This document shows positions 19,942 to 29,866 of a stretch of 64,000 nucleotides of DNA, piece after piece. The DNA is from Luteimonas kalidii. GTDB taxonomy: Bacteria > Pseudomonadota > Gammaproteobacteria > Xanthomonadales > Xanthomonadaceae. Numbering within the stretch: position 1 is the first letter of the stretch; each line of letters begins with the position of its first letter. The translations under genes and the position numbers were made by a program. Location of the stretch: assembly GCF_029887935.1 (NCBI RefSeq), contig NZ_JARXRO010000020.1, positions 683,231 to 747,230 of the forward strand. Direction: 5' to 3'. The notes below the pieces were generated by a model. The model saw only the letters and a program-made list of their open reading frames with translations, was not told the DNA's origin and did no database searches.

Positions 19942-19969
19942 GCGCGCCGAATGGCGCGTTTCGTTTTTT
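19942..19969 (+). terminator. Rho-independent terminator of infC
   Basis: CGCGCC and GGCGCG pair around gaat and run straight into tttcgtttttt. It lies 141 bases after the infC stop and should separate infC from rpmI-rplT. Confidence 0.88.
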
Positions 19970-20036
19970 CTGTTGCTTGGCTGAGGGGAGGGTCCGGTCG
20001 ACGGATCCTTCGGCGCCTTGGGGACCGACGCCGCGT

Positions 20037-20136
20037 CCCGCCGCCCGGGGATCGCTCCTCCCTCGGTCAGGACATCCTGTCCTGACTCGGGCGCAGGACA
20101 TCCATGTCCTGCTTGCCGCAATCCCCGGCCGGCGGG
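20037..20136 (+). repeat. Dispersed 100-bp structured repeat, copy B
   Basis: Terminal inverted repeats of 19 bp (20037-20055 and 20118-20136) pair with two mismatches. Within are two perfect hairpins: GTCAGGACA/TGTCCTGAC (20066-20074 with 20078-20086) and GCAGGACAT/ATGTCCTGC (20093-20101 with 20104-20112). The whole would fold as a three-way junction. It matches copy A (7500-7599, opposite orientation) at 85 of 100 positions without gaps. Helix changes between copies include compensatory pairs. Confidence 0.87.
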
Positions 20137-20317
20137 GCGCGGCTCGCTGCGGACGAGCCTGCGTCGCTTCGAGTCCTGTGCGCATAGACGCGCGAGAAAG
20201 TTGTACTGGGCCTTGGCCGGTTCCCGCCGCGACCGTCGGGAAGGGGCGGGCGAGTGCCGCCGGAATGAGAGGGCCGGCGGTAGATGGACATCGTGGTGGC
20301 CCGCCGAAGCCCCTGAT

Positions 20318-20346
20318 TTGCAAGCGAAACCCGCGGCGGGCATAAT
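20318..20346 (+). promoter_or_regulatory. Promoter candidate for rpmI-rplT
   Basis: TTGCAA (20318-20323), a 17-base spacer and CATAAT (20341-20346) resemble a sigma-70 promoter. It would give a leader of about 190 nt before rpmI. A separate promoter fits the terminator after infC. In E. coli, L20 represses rpmI-rplT by binding the leader; I did not identify that site here. Confidence 0.6.
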
Positions 20347-20542
20347 GGCCGGCCCGGTTCTCCGGGTGCATCACGCAATCCCTTTGGACCCGCCCTGATG
20401 TCCTTTCGAATCAGCGGCTTACAAACCGGCCAGGCAGGAAGGAAAGTGCGTTCCAGCAAGCGACGCGCGGCGTAGCCGCAAAATCGCCTGCAGAAGAACG
20501 CCGCCCGGGCCAGTACTCGAAACGACCCCAAGGACCCACCCA

Positions 20543-20746
20543 ATGTCGAAGATCAAGATCAAGACGCATCGGGGCGCGGCCAAGCGCTTCCGGAAGACCG
20601 CTTCCGGCAAGTACAAGGCAGGCCACGCCAACCGCAGCCACATCCTCACCAAGAAGGCGACCAAGCGGAAGCGCAACCTCCGGCAGACGAACCATGTTCG
20701 TGCCGAGGACGCGGGCCGTCTGGACCGCATGCTTCCGTATCTCTGA
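20543..20746 (+). CDS. rpmI: 50S ribosomal protein L35
   Basis: The 67-residue basic protein ([29 protein letters not shown] then [18 protein letters not shown]) matches L35 over its full length. It starts at an ATG with GGACCCACCCA before it, so the ribosome binding site is weak. It lies 13 bases before rplT and the two are co-transcribed. Confidence 0.98.
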   Translation: MSKIKIKTHRGAAKRFRKTASGKYKAGHANRSHILTKKATKRKRNLRQTNHVRAEDAGRLDRMLPYL

Positions 20747-20759
20747 GGAGGGCTGAACA

Positions 20760-21119
20760 ATGGCACGAGTCAAGCGTGGCGTGCAGGCGCGCCGTCGTCA
20801 CAAGAAGGTTCTCGGCCGCGCGAAGGGCTATTACAACGCCCGCCGCAAGGTCTTCCGCGTCGCCAAGCAGGCGGTCATCAAGGCGGGTCAGTACGCCTAC
20901 ATCGGCCGCAAGCAGAAGAAGCGCAACTTCCGTTCGCTGTGGATCACCCGCATCAACGCGGCGGCCCGCATCAACGGCATGAGCTACAGCCGGTTCATGA
21001 ACGGCCTGCTCAAGGCCGGCATCACCCTGGACCGCAAGGTGCTGGCGGACATCGCCGTGCACGACGCGGCAGGGTTTACCGCCCTGACCGAAAAGGCGAA
21101 GGGCGCGCTCGCGGCGTAA
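20760..21119 (+). CDS. rplT: 50S ribosomal protein L20
   Basis: The 119-residue protein is L20 ([49 protein letters not shown]). It binds 23S rRNA early in 50S assembly and, in E. coli, also represses its own operon. It has a good AGGAGG-like site (gaggagggctgaaca) before the ATG. An intrinsic terminator follows 68 bases after the stop. Confidence 0.98.
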   Translation: MARVKRGVQARRRHKKVLGRAKGYYNARRKVFRVAKQAVIKAGQYAYIGRKQKKRNFRSLWITRINAAARINGMSYSRFMNGLLKAGITLDRKVLADIAVHDAAGFTALTEKAKGALAA

Positions 21120-22400
<1,281 letters not shown>

Positions 22401-22520
22401 GCGGCCGGTCGAGCGCATGGCACGCCACCGGCGATACGCATCCCGCGCCTGGCAACGGACCCGGATTCCAGCGTTGCGGCGACGGTTCGTCCGCCTGCAG
22501 CGACAGATGAGAGTGACCAC

Positions 22521-24908
22521 ATGAAGTTCTCGGAAAACTGGCTGCGCCAGCACGTACCCACCGACGCGCCTCACGAGCGCCTGGTCGAGGTACTGACCGC
22601 GATCGGGCTCGAGGTCGAGGAGGTCTCGGTGCTGGGCGACGCACTGGACGGCGTGGTGGTGGCGCGCATCGTCTCGGCGGAGAAGCATCCCGAAGCCGAC
22701 CGCCTGCAGGTGTGCCAGGTCGATGCCGGCCAGACCGGCCTGCTGCAGATCGTGTGCGGCGCGCCCAACGCGCGGCCGGGTCTGCTCGCGCCGTTGGCCA
22801 CCATCGGCACGCAGGTGGGCGCACTCACCATCAAGGCGGCGAAGCTGCGCGGCGTCGCGTCCAACGGCATGCTGTGCTCGGCGAAGGAACTCGGCATCGA
22901 CGCCGACGCCTCGGGCCTGCTCGAACTGCCCGCCGACGCGCCTGTCGGCGCGCCGCTGGCCGGATACCTCGGCCTGCCCGACGCCAGCATCGAGATCAAG
23001 CTCACCCCCAACCGCGCCGACTGCTTCAGCCTGCGCGGAATCGCGTTCGACGTCGCGGCCGCGCTGGACAGCCGCGTGGTCGATGCCGACGCGGCGCCGG
23101 TGCCGGCCGCGAGCGACGCGCGCCTGGCGGTGGACCTGCAGGCCGGTGCGGACGCCCCGCGCTACGTCGGCCGTGTGATCGAAGGGCTGGATGCGGGGGT
23201 GGCGACACCGGTGTGGATGGCCGAACGCCTGCGCCGCAGCGGCATCCGCCCGGTGAGCTTCCTGGTCGACGTGACCCAGTACGTGATGCTCGACCTGGGC
23301 CAGCCGATGCACGCCTTCGACCGCGACCTGCTGAACGGGCCGGTGGGCGTGCGCCGCGCACGCGCTCACGAAACGCTGACCCTGCTCGACGGGCGCGACG
23401 TGGTGCTGGACGAGGACTTCCTCGCGATCACCGACGCTGACCGCCCGGTGGCGCTGGCCGGCGTGATGGGCGGATTCGATACCCGCGTCACCGATGCCAC
23501 CCGCAACGTGTTCCTGGAGGCCGCCCATTTCGCCCCGGCCGCGATCATCGGTCGCAGCCGGCGGCTCGGGCTGCACACCGATGCCGCGCACCGCTTCGAG
23601 CGCGGCGTGGATCCGCAACTGCCGCGCATCGCGGTCGAGGCCGCCACGCGCCTGATCCTCGACATCGCCGGCGGCATCCCGGGACCGGTGGTCGAGGCTG
23701 CGCTCGACGATGCGCTGCCGACGCCACGGGCCATCGTCCTGCGCTGTGCCCGGCTCGCGCGGGTGCTGGGCCTGGTCGTGCCCGACGCCGAGGTCGAACG
23801 CATCCTGCGCGCGCTGGGCATGACGGTGGTGGCGACCGCCGACGGCTGGCAGGTGGTGCCGCCGAGCCGCCGCTTCGACATCGCGATCGAGGAAGACCTG
23901 ATCGAGGAGGTCGCGCGCATCCACGGCTACGACGCGATCCCCGCCACGCTGCCCGCCGGCGCCTCGCGCATCGCCGCGCCGAGCGAGACGCGCGTCGGCG
24001 AAGATGCGCTGCGCGCGCAGATGGTGGCGCGCGACTGCTACGAGGCGGTGAACTTCGCCTTCGTCGACGGGGGGCTGCTGCAGCACTGGCAGGCCACCGA
24101 CGGCAGCGTGCCGTTGGCCAACCCCCTGAGCGCGGAACTGGGCGTGATGCGCACCGCGCTGCTGCCGGGCCTGGTAGCGGCGCTCGGCCGCAATCTCGCG
24201 CGTCAGCAGTCGAGGGTGCGCCTGTTCGAGATCGGCAAGGTGTTCGGCGCGGCGATCGACGGCGGGGCGCCGGTCGAGACCCTGCGCATCGCCGCGGCGA
24301 TCCATGGCCAGGCCCACGCCGAACAGTGGGGCGTGCCTGCGCGCGCGGCCGATTTCCACGACATCAAGGGCGACCTCGAGAGTCTCGCCGCCTGCGGCGG
24401 AGCGCGCCTGTCCTACCGCCCGTCGCAGGCTGCGCACGGCCACCCGGGACGCAGCGCCGAGGTGTGGCGGATCGACGGCGGCACCGAACGGCGCCTGGGC
24501 TGGATCGGCGAGCTGCACCCGCGGCTGCTGCGCGCGCTGGACCTGGACGGCCCGGTGCTCGCGTTCGAGCTCGACCTGGCCCCGCTGGCGGAGCGCGCGA
24601 TCGCGCGTGCGCAGGCGGTGCCGCGCTATCCGTCCGTCCGCCGCGACATCGCGTTCGTCGCCCCGGAGCACGTGTCCTGGGCGGCACTGGAAGCCACCAT
24701 CCGCCGCGCCGCGGGCGCGCTGCTGGCCGACGTGCGGCTGTTCGACCGTTATCTCGGGAAGGGGGTCGATCCGGGCTACAGAAGTCTCGCAACCGGCTTG
24801 ATTCTGCTGGATAAATCGCGCACTCTCACCGACAGTGACGTGGAGGTGGCGGTGGCCGGGGTGATGACCGCCCTGCACGACGAACACGGCGCCAGGATCA
24901 GAAGCTGA
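22521..24908 (+). CDS. pheT: Phenylalanyl-tRNA synthetase beta subunit
   Basis: The 795-residue subunit pairs with PheS. In order it shows an N-terminal segment ([15 protein letters not shown]), an EMAP-type tRNA-binding fold ([20 protein letters not shown]), a B3/4 editing domain, and a B5 domain. A catalytic-like core ([10 protein letters not shown]) follows, and a C-terminal ferredoxin-like anticodon domain ends [20 protein letters not shown]. Length matches E. coli PheT. It is followed 19 bases later by ihfA. Confidence 0.98.
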   Translation: MKFSENWLRQHVPTDAPHERLVEVLTAIGLEVEEVSVLGDALDGVVVARIVSAEKHPEADRLQVCQVDAGQTGLLQIVCGAPNARPGLLAPLATIGTQVGALTIKAAKLRGVASNGMLCSAKELGIDADASGLLELPADAPVGAPLAGYLGLPDASIEIKLTPNRADCFSLRGIAFDVAAALDSRVVDADAAPVPAASDARLAVDLQAGADAPRYVGRVIEGLDAGVATPVWMAERLRRSGIRPVSFLVDVTQYVMLDLGQPMHAFDRDLLNGPVGVRRARAHETLTLLDGRDVVLDEDFLAITDADRPVALAGVMGGFDTRVTDATRNVFLEAAHFAPAAIIGRSRRLGLHTDAAHRFERGVDPQLPRIAVEAATRLILDIAGGIPGPVVEAALDDALPTPRAIVLRCARLARVLGLVVPDAEVERILRALGMTVVATADGWQVVPPSRRFDIAIEEDLIEEVARIHGYDAIPATLPAGASRIAAPSETRVGEDALRAQMVARDCYEAVNFAFVDGGLLQHWQATDGSVPLANPLSAELGVMRTALLPGLVAALGRNLARQQSRVRLFEIGKVFGAAIDGGAPVETLRIAAAIHGQAHAEQWGVPARAADFHDIKGDLESLAACGGARLSYRPSQAAHGHPGRSAEVWRIDGGTERRLGWIGELHPRLLRALDLDGPVLAFELDLAPLAERAIARAQAVPRYPSVRRDIAFVAPEHVSWAALEATIRRAAGALLADVRLFDRYLGKGVDPGYRSLATGLILLDKSRTLTDSDVEVAVAGVMTALHDEHGARIRS

Positions 24909-24927
24909 TGTTGCCTCGGGGGACAGC

Positions 24928-25230
24928 GTGGCGTTGACCAAAGCGGAGATGGCCGAGAAGCTCTACGAGGAAGTGGGGCTCAACAAACGCGAGGCGAAGG
25001 AATTCGTCGACGCGTTCTTCAACGTGCTGCGCGAGGCGTTGGAGCAGGGTCGCCAGGTCAAGCTCTCGGGCTTCGGCAACTTCGACCTGCGCCGCAAGAA
25101 CGAACGTCCCGGCCGCAACCCGAAGACCGGCGAGGAGATCCCGATCTCCGCGCGCACCGTGGTCACCTTCCGCCCGGGCCAGAAGCTCAAGGAACGCGTC
25201 GAAACCTACACAGGATCGCGCGATGCTTGA
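24928..25230 (+). CDS. ihfA: Integration host factor subunit alpha (GTG start)
   Basis: The 100-residue DNA-bending protein ([27 protein letters not shown]) has the beta-arm tip [12 protein letters not shown] with the intercalating Pro. It bends DNA as a heterodimer with IHF-beta. The GTG at 24928 is the only start that gives the full family N terminus, and CGGGGGA lies before it. The last eight bases overlap the next gene. In Xanthomonas this gene was once called gumA because it precedes the gum cluster, the same order as here. Confidence 0.97.
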   Translation: MALTKAEMAEKLYEEVGLNKREAKEFVDAFFNVLREALEQGRQVKLSGFGNFDLRRKNERPGRNPKTGEEIPISARTVVTFRPGQKLKERVETYTGSRDA

Positions 25231-25579
25231 TCCCGGCAGCAACCGCGAACTCCCGCCGATCCCGGCCAAGCGCTACTTCACCATCGGCGAGGTCAGCGAA
25301 CTTTGCGACGTCAAGCCGCACGTGCTGCGCTACTGGGAGACCGAGTTTCCCAGCCTGAGTCCGGTCAAGCGCCGCGGCAACCGTCGCTATTACCAGCGCC
25401 ACGACGTGCTGATGGTGCGCCAGATCCGCGGCCTGCTGTACGAGCAGGGCTACACCATCGGCGGCGCCCGCCTGCGCCTGGAAGGCGAGGGCGCGAAGCA
25501 GGAGTCGGCGATGAGCAGCCAGATCGTGCGCCAGGTTCGCATGGAGCTGGAAGAGATCCTGCAGCTGCTCAAGCGCTGA
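25223..25579 (+). CDS. MerR-family transcriptional regulator
   Basis: The 118-residue protein has a MerR winged helix-turn-helix ([48 protein letters not shown]) and a short helical tail ([12 protein letters not shown]) for dimerisation. No metal-binding Cys cluster is present, so it is not a classical metal sensor. It overlaps ihfA by 8 bases. The ihfA-merR pair is conserved in many proteobacteria; the target of this regulator is not known to me. Confidence 0.93.
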   Translation: MLDPGSNRELPPIPAKRYFTIGEVSELCDVKPHVLRYWETEFPSLSPVKRRGNRRYYQRHDVLMVRQIRGLLYEQGYTIGGARLRLEGEGAKQESAMSSQIVRQVRMELEEILQLLKR

Positions 25580-25639
25580 GAGGCGCAGGCGGTCCGTCTC
25601 GTTCAGCCCGCGGGCCCGTGCGCGATCGCCGCGGCGCGC

Positions 25640-25645
25640 TATAAT
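25640..25645 (+). promoter_or_regulatory. -10 element of tRNA-Pro
   Basis: A perfect TATAAT lies 12 bases before the mature tRNA-Pro 5' end, followed by a GC-rich discriminator (cgccgccc) typical of stringently controlled tRNA genes. Confidence 0.75.
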
Positions 25646-25657
25646 CGCCGCCCGTTC

Positions 25658-25734
25658 CGGGGTATAGCGCAGCCTGGTAGCGCACTTGTCTGGGGGACAA
25701 GTGGTCGTCGGTTCAAATCCGGCTACCCCGACCA
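25658..25734 (+). tRNA. tRNA-Pro (anticodon GGG)
   Basis: This is a 77-nt cloverleaf with encoded CCA. The acceptor stem is CGGGGTA/TACCCCG and the D arm includes TAGCGCAGCCTGGTAGCGC. The anticodon stem is CTTGT/ACAAG around CTGGGGG. The T arm is CGGTTCAAATCCG. Confidence 0.97.
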
Positions 25735-25751
25735 ATTCGGTGTGAAGCAAG

Positions 25752-25782
25752 CGGCCCGCATCCCAGGAAGCGGGCCGTTTTG
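25752..25782 (+). terminator. Rho-independent terminator after tRNA-Pro
   Basis: CGGCCCGC and GCGGGCCG pair around a 10-base loop and are followed by TTTTG. It starts 17 bases after the tRNA and isolates it from the gum cluster. Confidence 0.85.
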
Positions 25783-26092
25783 CTGTCCGGCGTCGGATGC
25801 GCACGCCCGCCCGGCTTGCCTTTGCCAGGGATGTTGAATGGCGAGGTGACTCCCATCACGCAATAAATGTGGGCGTACGCGCGATGCGGGGGAAACGTTA
25901 ACGGCACCTGGGCTTCGGACATGAATCCAGCGTCGGAAGACTCGCGATCTCATCCGTTCCCGTGCTAATACTGCACTGCAGCATGGCGTTGCCGGCGACG
26001 GCTCGCCGCGACTACGACGGACGGTTCCGGTCGCGACAGGCCGGACCCCGACGTCCCCCGGACTCCCCCGACCGAGGCGCTGATCGCGACAC
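25783..26092 (+). promoter_or_regulatory. Upstream region of the gum cluster
   Basis: These 310 bp hold no gene and look less GC-rich than their surroundings, as promoter regions often do. The best -10 candidate is TAATACT at 25966-25972, preceded by TGC, with the palindrome CTGCACTGCAG just after it. No convincing -35 is at the right distance. In X. campestris the main gum promoter lies directly before gumB, so this is the expected place. Confidence 0.5.
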
Positions 26093-26785
26093 ATGAGACC
26101 CCTGGCTTCCCCGGGTTACGCCGCCGTGCTGCTGCTCCTCGTGGGCCTGTGCGGAGGTTGCCGCAGCACCGCGCACATGGCGTCGGCGCTGCCGCGACCC
26201 GATCCGCTCGCGCTCTCCACGGTCCAGCCCGCCTACCTGCTGGCGCCGGGGGACGTGATGCTGGTGCAGGTGTTCCAGGTGGACGACCTTGAGCGCGAAG
26301 TGCGCATCGACAACAACGGCCGCGTGTCGCTCCCGCTGATCGGAGACGTGGCGGCAGCCGGCCGCGAGGTCGCGGACCTCGAACGGGAAGTGGCGGCGCG
26401 CTACCGCGACGGTTTCCTCAAGGATCCGCAGGTCTCGATCTTCGTGCGCGAGGCCAACGCGCGGCGCGTCACGGTGTCGGGCGCGGTCAACGAGCCCGAC
26501 ATCTATCCGCTGGTGGGCGCCAACCTCACCCTGCAGCAGGCGCTGGCGCAGGCCGGAGGCGTCACCAGCGTCGCCAGCCGTCGCAACGTCGTGGTGTTCC
26601 GCACCGTGGAGGCGACGAAGATGGTGGCGCGTTTCGACCTGTCCGACATCGAACAGGGGCTGGCGCCCGATCCGCAGATCTACGGCGGCGATATCGTCGT
26701 GGTGTACCGCTCGGATGCTCGCCTGCTGCTGCGCACGATGCTCGAGCTGACCCCCTTCGTCATGGTCTGGCGGGCCTACCAGTGA
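26093..26785 (+). CDS. gumB: Polysaccharide export lipoprotein GumB (Wza/OPX family)
   Basis: The 230-residue outer-membrane export protein closely follows Xanthomonas GumB (PDPLALSTVQPAYLLAPGDV; VRIDNNGRVSLPLIGDV; YGGDIVVVYRSDARLLLRTM). It has the poly-export motif and SLBB-type segments. The signal peptide ends in LLLLVGLCGGC, with probable lipidated Cys23; the residue at -3 is Cys rather than the usual Leu, so the lipobox is atypical. GumB forms the outer-membrane exit with GumC in xanthan secretion. Its stop overlaps the gumC GTG by 4 bases. Confidence 0.96.
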   Translation: MRPLASPGYAAVLLLLVGLCGGCRSTAHMASALPRPDPLALSTVQPAYLLAPGDVMLVQVFQVDDLEREVRIDNNGRVSLPLIGDVAAAGREVADLEREVAARYRDGFLKDPQVSIFVREANARRVTVSGAVNEPDIYPLVGANLTLQQALAQAGGVTSVASRRNVVVFRTVEATKMVARFDLSDIEQGLAPDPQIYGGDIVVVYRSDARLLLRTMLELTPFVMVWRAYQ

Positions 26786-28164
26786 ACGTCGACCATGCCC
26801 GGCCAGGGGCCTTCGAGGTCCATCGCGACGGGGGCGAACTCTCGTTGCGCGACTACTGGGTCGCGCTGGTCGTGCAACGCTGGCTCGTGGCGGGCATCAC
26901 CCTGGCCGTCCTGGCGCTCGTGCTGCTGGGCAGCCTGCTGATGCCGACCCGGTACCGGGCCACCAGCACGCTGCAGATCGAGCGCGAGCCGATGAACGTG
27001 GTCAACGTCGAGGCCCTGCTGCCGGTGGAATCGCCGCAGGACCGCGACTTCTACGAAACCCAGTACGAACTCCTGCGCAGCCGGTCGCTGGCGCGTGCGG
27101 TGATCGCCGAGGCCCGGCTCGTCGACGACGAGGCATTCATGCCGCGCGCTCCGGCCCCGGCCGATGGCGGGAAGCCCGCGTCCGAGGCCAGGGAGCGCGC
27201 ACTGGTCGGCACCCTGCTCGACGGCCTGGAGATCGAGCCGGTCAGGAACTCCCGCCTGGTCCGCATCCACTACGACGCCACCGACCCGGCGCTGGCCGCG
27301 CGCATCGCCAATGCGTACGCCAGGATGTTCATCACCGAAGGCCAGCGGCGGCGTTCGGAGGCGTCGTCGGTGGCGAGCAAGTACCTGTCCGAACGCCTGC
27401 AGCAGTTGCAGGCCAGGGTCGAGGATTCCGAGGGCAGGCTGGTGGCGTATTCGGACGAGGAGCGGATCGTCCCCCTCGGTATCGACGCGCCGTCGTTGCC
27501 GGCGCAGAACCTGGCGGAACTCAACAGGCAACTCGCCGCCGCCCAGGGCGACCGCATCCGGGCCGAAGCCGCGTGGCGCCAGGTCGGAAACGAAGACGGC
27601 ATGGACCTGCCGCAGGTGGTAGGCAATCCACTCGTCCAGCAACTCCATGCCGAGCAGGTGCGGCTGCGCGCCGAGTACACCCAGAAGCTGGCCACGTTCG
27701 AACCGGGTTACCCGGAGATGCAGCGCCTGCGGGCGCAGATCGACGAACTGCGCCTGCAGATCGACGGGCAGGTCCGGCGCATACGCGAGTCGCTGCGTGC
27801 CCAGTACGAGGCGGCGGTTCGCCAGGAAGATCTGACGGAGCAGCGCATCGATGCGCTGATGGACGACGAACTCGACCTGCAGTCCCGCAGCATCCGCTAC
27901 AACCTGCTCAAGCGCGAAGTCGATACCAATCGCCAGCTCTACGACGCGATGTTGCAGCGTTACAAGGAGATCGGCGTGGCGGCGAACGTGGCCAGCAACA
28001 ACGTCAGCATCGTCGACCGCGCCGAGGCGCCGGGCCGGCCCAGCTCGCCGAACCTGCCCTTGAACCTCGTGCTCGCAGGGATGTTCGGGCTGGCGATCGC
28101 GATCTGCTTCGCACTGCTGCGGTTCCTGTTGCGGGCGCCGCAAGACCAGGCCGGCAGGCGCTAG
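26782..28164 (+). CDS. gumC: Chain-length/export inner-membrane protein GumC (PCP family)
   Basis: The 460-residue Wzz/Wzc-N-like protein has an N-terminal membrane helix (GITLAVLALVLLGSLLMPT). A long periplasmic coiled coil (residues about 190-380) follows, and a second helix near the end (LVLAGMFGLAIAICFALLRFLL). The Pro-rich PGRPSSPNLPLN before the second helix is the PCP signature. There is no C-terminal tyrosine-kinase domain or Walker motif, as in Xanthomonas GumC. It spans the periplasm to meet GumB and sets export and chain length. The GTG start overlaps gumB. Confidence 0.95.
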   Translation: MNVDHARPGAFEVHRDGGELSLRDYWVALVVQRWLVAGITLAVLALVLLGSLLMPTRYRATSTLQIEREPMNVVNVEALLPVESPQDRDFYETQYELLRSRSLARAVIAEARLVDDEAFMPRAPAPADGGKPASEARERALVGTLLDGLEIEPVRNSRLVRIHYDATDPALAARIANAYARMFITEGQRRRSEASSVASKYLSERLQQLQARVEDSEGRLVAYSDEERIVPLGIDAPSLPAQNLAELNRQLAAAQGDRIRAEAAWRQVGNEDGMDLPQVVGNPLVQQLHAEQVRLRAEYTQKLATFEPGYPEMQRLRAQIDELRLQIDGQVRRIRESLRAQYEAAVRQEDLTEQRIDALMDDELDLQSRSIRYNLLKREVDTNRQLYDAMLQRYKEIGVAANVASNNVSIVDRAEAPGRPSSPNLPLNLVLAGMFGLAIAICFALLRFLLRAPQDQAGRR

Positions 28165-28408
28165 CGCGACCGCAGTTTCCGGAAGTCCATGTTCGAACCG
28201 GCCGGCACCAGGGCCGGCCATTGGAAAAGGAGGTAATCCCAGAGTTCGAGTTCGGTCCGTCGGGCTTCCGCCCCCGGAGTGCAGTGCTGCCAGATGACCA
28301 GGGGCCGGCGTAGGAGGACGTCGCGATGGCATCGGGCAGGTAATCGAATACCGACGGTCCGGCGTGTTCCCCCGCACGCGGCGTACCCGAGGGTTGGAGG
28401 AACATCCC
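28165..28408 (+). other. Gap between gumC and gumD
   Basis: This is the largest break inside an otherwise overlapped gum cluster. It contains a 7-bp hairpin (GGCCGGC 28200-28206 with GCCGGCC 28213-28219) and, shortly after, an AAGGAGGT with no start codon nearby. A minus-strand frame ending within the gumC stop (28161-28430) is open, but I do not recognise its product. The gumD ribosome binding site GGAGG is at 28396-28400. An internal promoter or RNA control site is possible, but I could not assign one. Confidence 0.5.
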
Positions 28409-29866
28409 ATGCTTCTCGCAGACGTTGCACGAACGACGGGCGTCGCCGCGACGCCGCGCTCGCTCACCAAGTATTCGGCCGCGGCCGACCTGGTCCTGCG
28501 TGTGTTCGACCTGGCCGTGGTCGTGGCCAGCGCCCTGGTCGCCTACCGCCTCCTCTACGGGAGCGTGGTGCCGGCCGCACCCTACCGTGCCGCGATCGGC
28601 ACCACCTTGCTGTACGCCGCCATCTGTTTCACCGCGTTCCCGCTGTACCGCAGCTGGCGCGGGCGCGACCTGGGCCGTGAACTCCTGGTCCTTGGCTGCG
28701 CGTTCAGTGGCGTGTTCGCGCTGTTCGCGCTGCACACCCTGATCGTCCAGCCCGGCCGGGGCGTGTCGGGGACATGGATCGCGCTCTGGTTCGCCGGTGG
28801 GCTGGCCACCCTGGTCGTCGCCCGCACCGCATTGAGGAACCTGCTGGAAGGCCTGCGCCTGCACGGCGTGGACATCCAGCGCGTGGTCGTCGTCGGGCTG
28901 CGGCAGCCGGTGATGAAGATCGACCACTACCTCGAACGCAATCCCTGGGTCGGGATGCAGGTGGTCGGATACTTCCGCAGCCCCTACGACCTCAGCATCG
29001 CCCACCAGCGGCGCGAGGACCTGCCCTGTCTGGGAGATGCGGACCGGCTGCTGGACTACCTCGAACACCATCGCGTCGACCAGGTCTGGATTTCCCTGCC
29101 CATGGGAGAACGCGAGCGGCTGAAGGACCTGCTGCGCGGGCTGGAGCGCTATCCGATCAACGTCAAGCTGGTGCCGGACCTGTTCGACCTGGGGATGCTC
29201 AACCAGGCCGGCGAGCAGATCGGCAACGTCCCCGTCATCAACCTGCGCCAGGGCGGCGTCGACCGGAACATCTACTTCATCGTCGCCAAGTCGTTGATCG
29301 ACCGGATCCTCGCGCTGGTGGCCCTGCTCCTGCTGGGGCCGCTGATGCTGGCGATCGCGATCGGGGTCAAGGCCGGTTCGCCCGGCCCGGTGATCTTCCG
29401 CCAGCGTCGGCACGGGCGCGGCGGGCGCGAATTCTGGATGCTGAAGTTCCGGTCCATGCGCGTCCACGAACAGCGCGACGGCGCCGTCGCGCAGGCGACG
29501 CGCGGCGACAGCCGGATCACGCCGTTCGGTGCGTTCCTGCGCCGCAGCAGCCTGGACGAGCTGCCGCAGCTGTTCAACGTGCTCGGGGGCAGCATGTCGC
29601 TGGTGGGCCCGAGGCCGCACGCGGCCCAGCACAACACCTACTACGAGCGCCTGATCCAGCACTACATGCAGCGGCACTACGTGAAGCCCGGCATCACCGG
29701 CTGGGCGCAGGTGAACGGCTACCGCGGCGAGACGCCCGAACTGCGGACGATGAAGAAGCGGGTCCAGTACGACCTGGACTACATCCGGCGCTGGTCGCTG
29801 TGGCTGGACTTCAAGATCATCGTGCTGACCGCCTTCTGCGTCGTCGGGCAGAAGAACGCGTACTGA
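28409..29866 (+). CDS. gumD: Undecaprenyl-phosphate glucose-1-phosphate transferase GumD
   Basis: The 485-residue polyprenyl glycosylphosphotransferase starts xanthan repeat synthesis by moving glucose-1-phosphate from UDP-glucose to undecaprenyl phosphate. It begins MLLADVART and carries SLTKYSAAADLVLRVFDL as in Xanthomonas GumD. Four N-terminal membrane helices, a CoA-binding-like middle domain and a C-terminal catalytic domain follow (RQRRHGRGGREFWMLKFRSM; RRSSLDELPQLFNVLGGSMS; RHYVKPGITGWAQVNGYRG). The ATG at 28409 has GGAGG 8 bases upstream and gives the family length (484 in X. campestris). Its last base is the first base of gumE. Confidence 0.97.
   Translation: MLLADVARTTGVAATPRSLTKYSAAADLVLRVFDLAVVVASALVAYRLLYGSVVPAAPYRAAIGTTLLYAAICFTAFPLYRSWRGRDLGRELLVLGCAFSGVFALFALHTLIVQPGRGVSGTWIALWFAGGLATLVVARTALRNLLEGLRLHGVDIQRVVVVGLRQPVMKIDHYLERNPWVGMQVVGYFRSPYDLSIAHQRREDLPCLGDADRLLDYLEHHRVDQVWISLPMGERERLKDLLRGLERYPINVKLVPDLFDLGMLNQAGEQIGNVPVINLRQGGVDRNIYFIVAKSLIDRILALVALLLLGPLMLAIAIGVKAGSPGPVIFRQRRHGRGGREFWMLKFRSMRVHEQRDGAVAQATRGDSRITPFGAFLRRSSLDELPQLFNVLGGSMSLVGPRPHAAQHNTYYERLIQHYMQRHYVKPGITGWAQVNGYRGETPELRTMKKRVQYDLDYIRRWSLWLDFKIIVLTAFCVVGQKNAY

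Larger units (their letters stand above)
19802..20542. other. Long gene-free infC-rpmI interval
   Basis: In many gammaproteobacteria this gap is under 100 bp; here it is 741 bp. It holds three hairpins (19801-19918), an intrinsic terminator (19942-19969), a 100-bp structured repeat (20037-20136) and a promoter candidate for rpmI (20318-20346). Reading frames of up to about 220 codons occur on both strands but carry repeat-derived peptides rather than a recognisable protein. I see nothing in 20137-20317. Confidence 0.8.

Noticed and set aside
20155..20200. A tRNA-like TTCGAGTCC string possibly marking a tRNA fragment or attachment site
   Set aside because: No matching acceptor stem, anticodon arm or flanking repeat is visible; nine bases alone are not evidence.
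19935..20345. Open frames of 136-222 codons over the infC-rpmI gap as possible small proteins
   Set aside because: Their only repeated peptide strings come from the 100-bp element and reappear at 7.5 kb in the opposite orientation; they lack ribosome binding sites and family motifs.
28161..28430. Minus-strand 89-codon frame in the gumC-gumD gap as a real gene
   Set aside because: No ribosome binding site, no recognised domain, and it runs into the gumC and gumD coding ends. It is noted as an oddity only.
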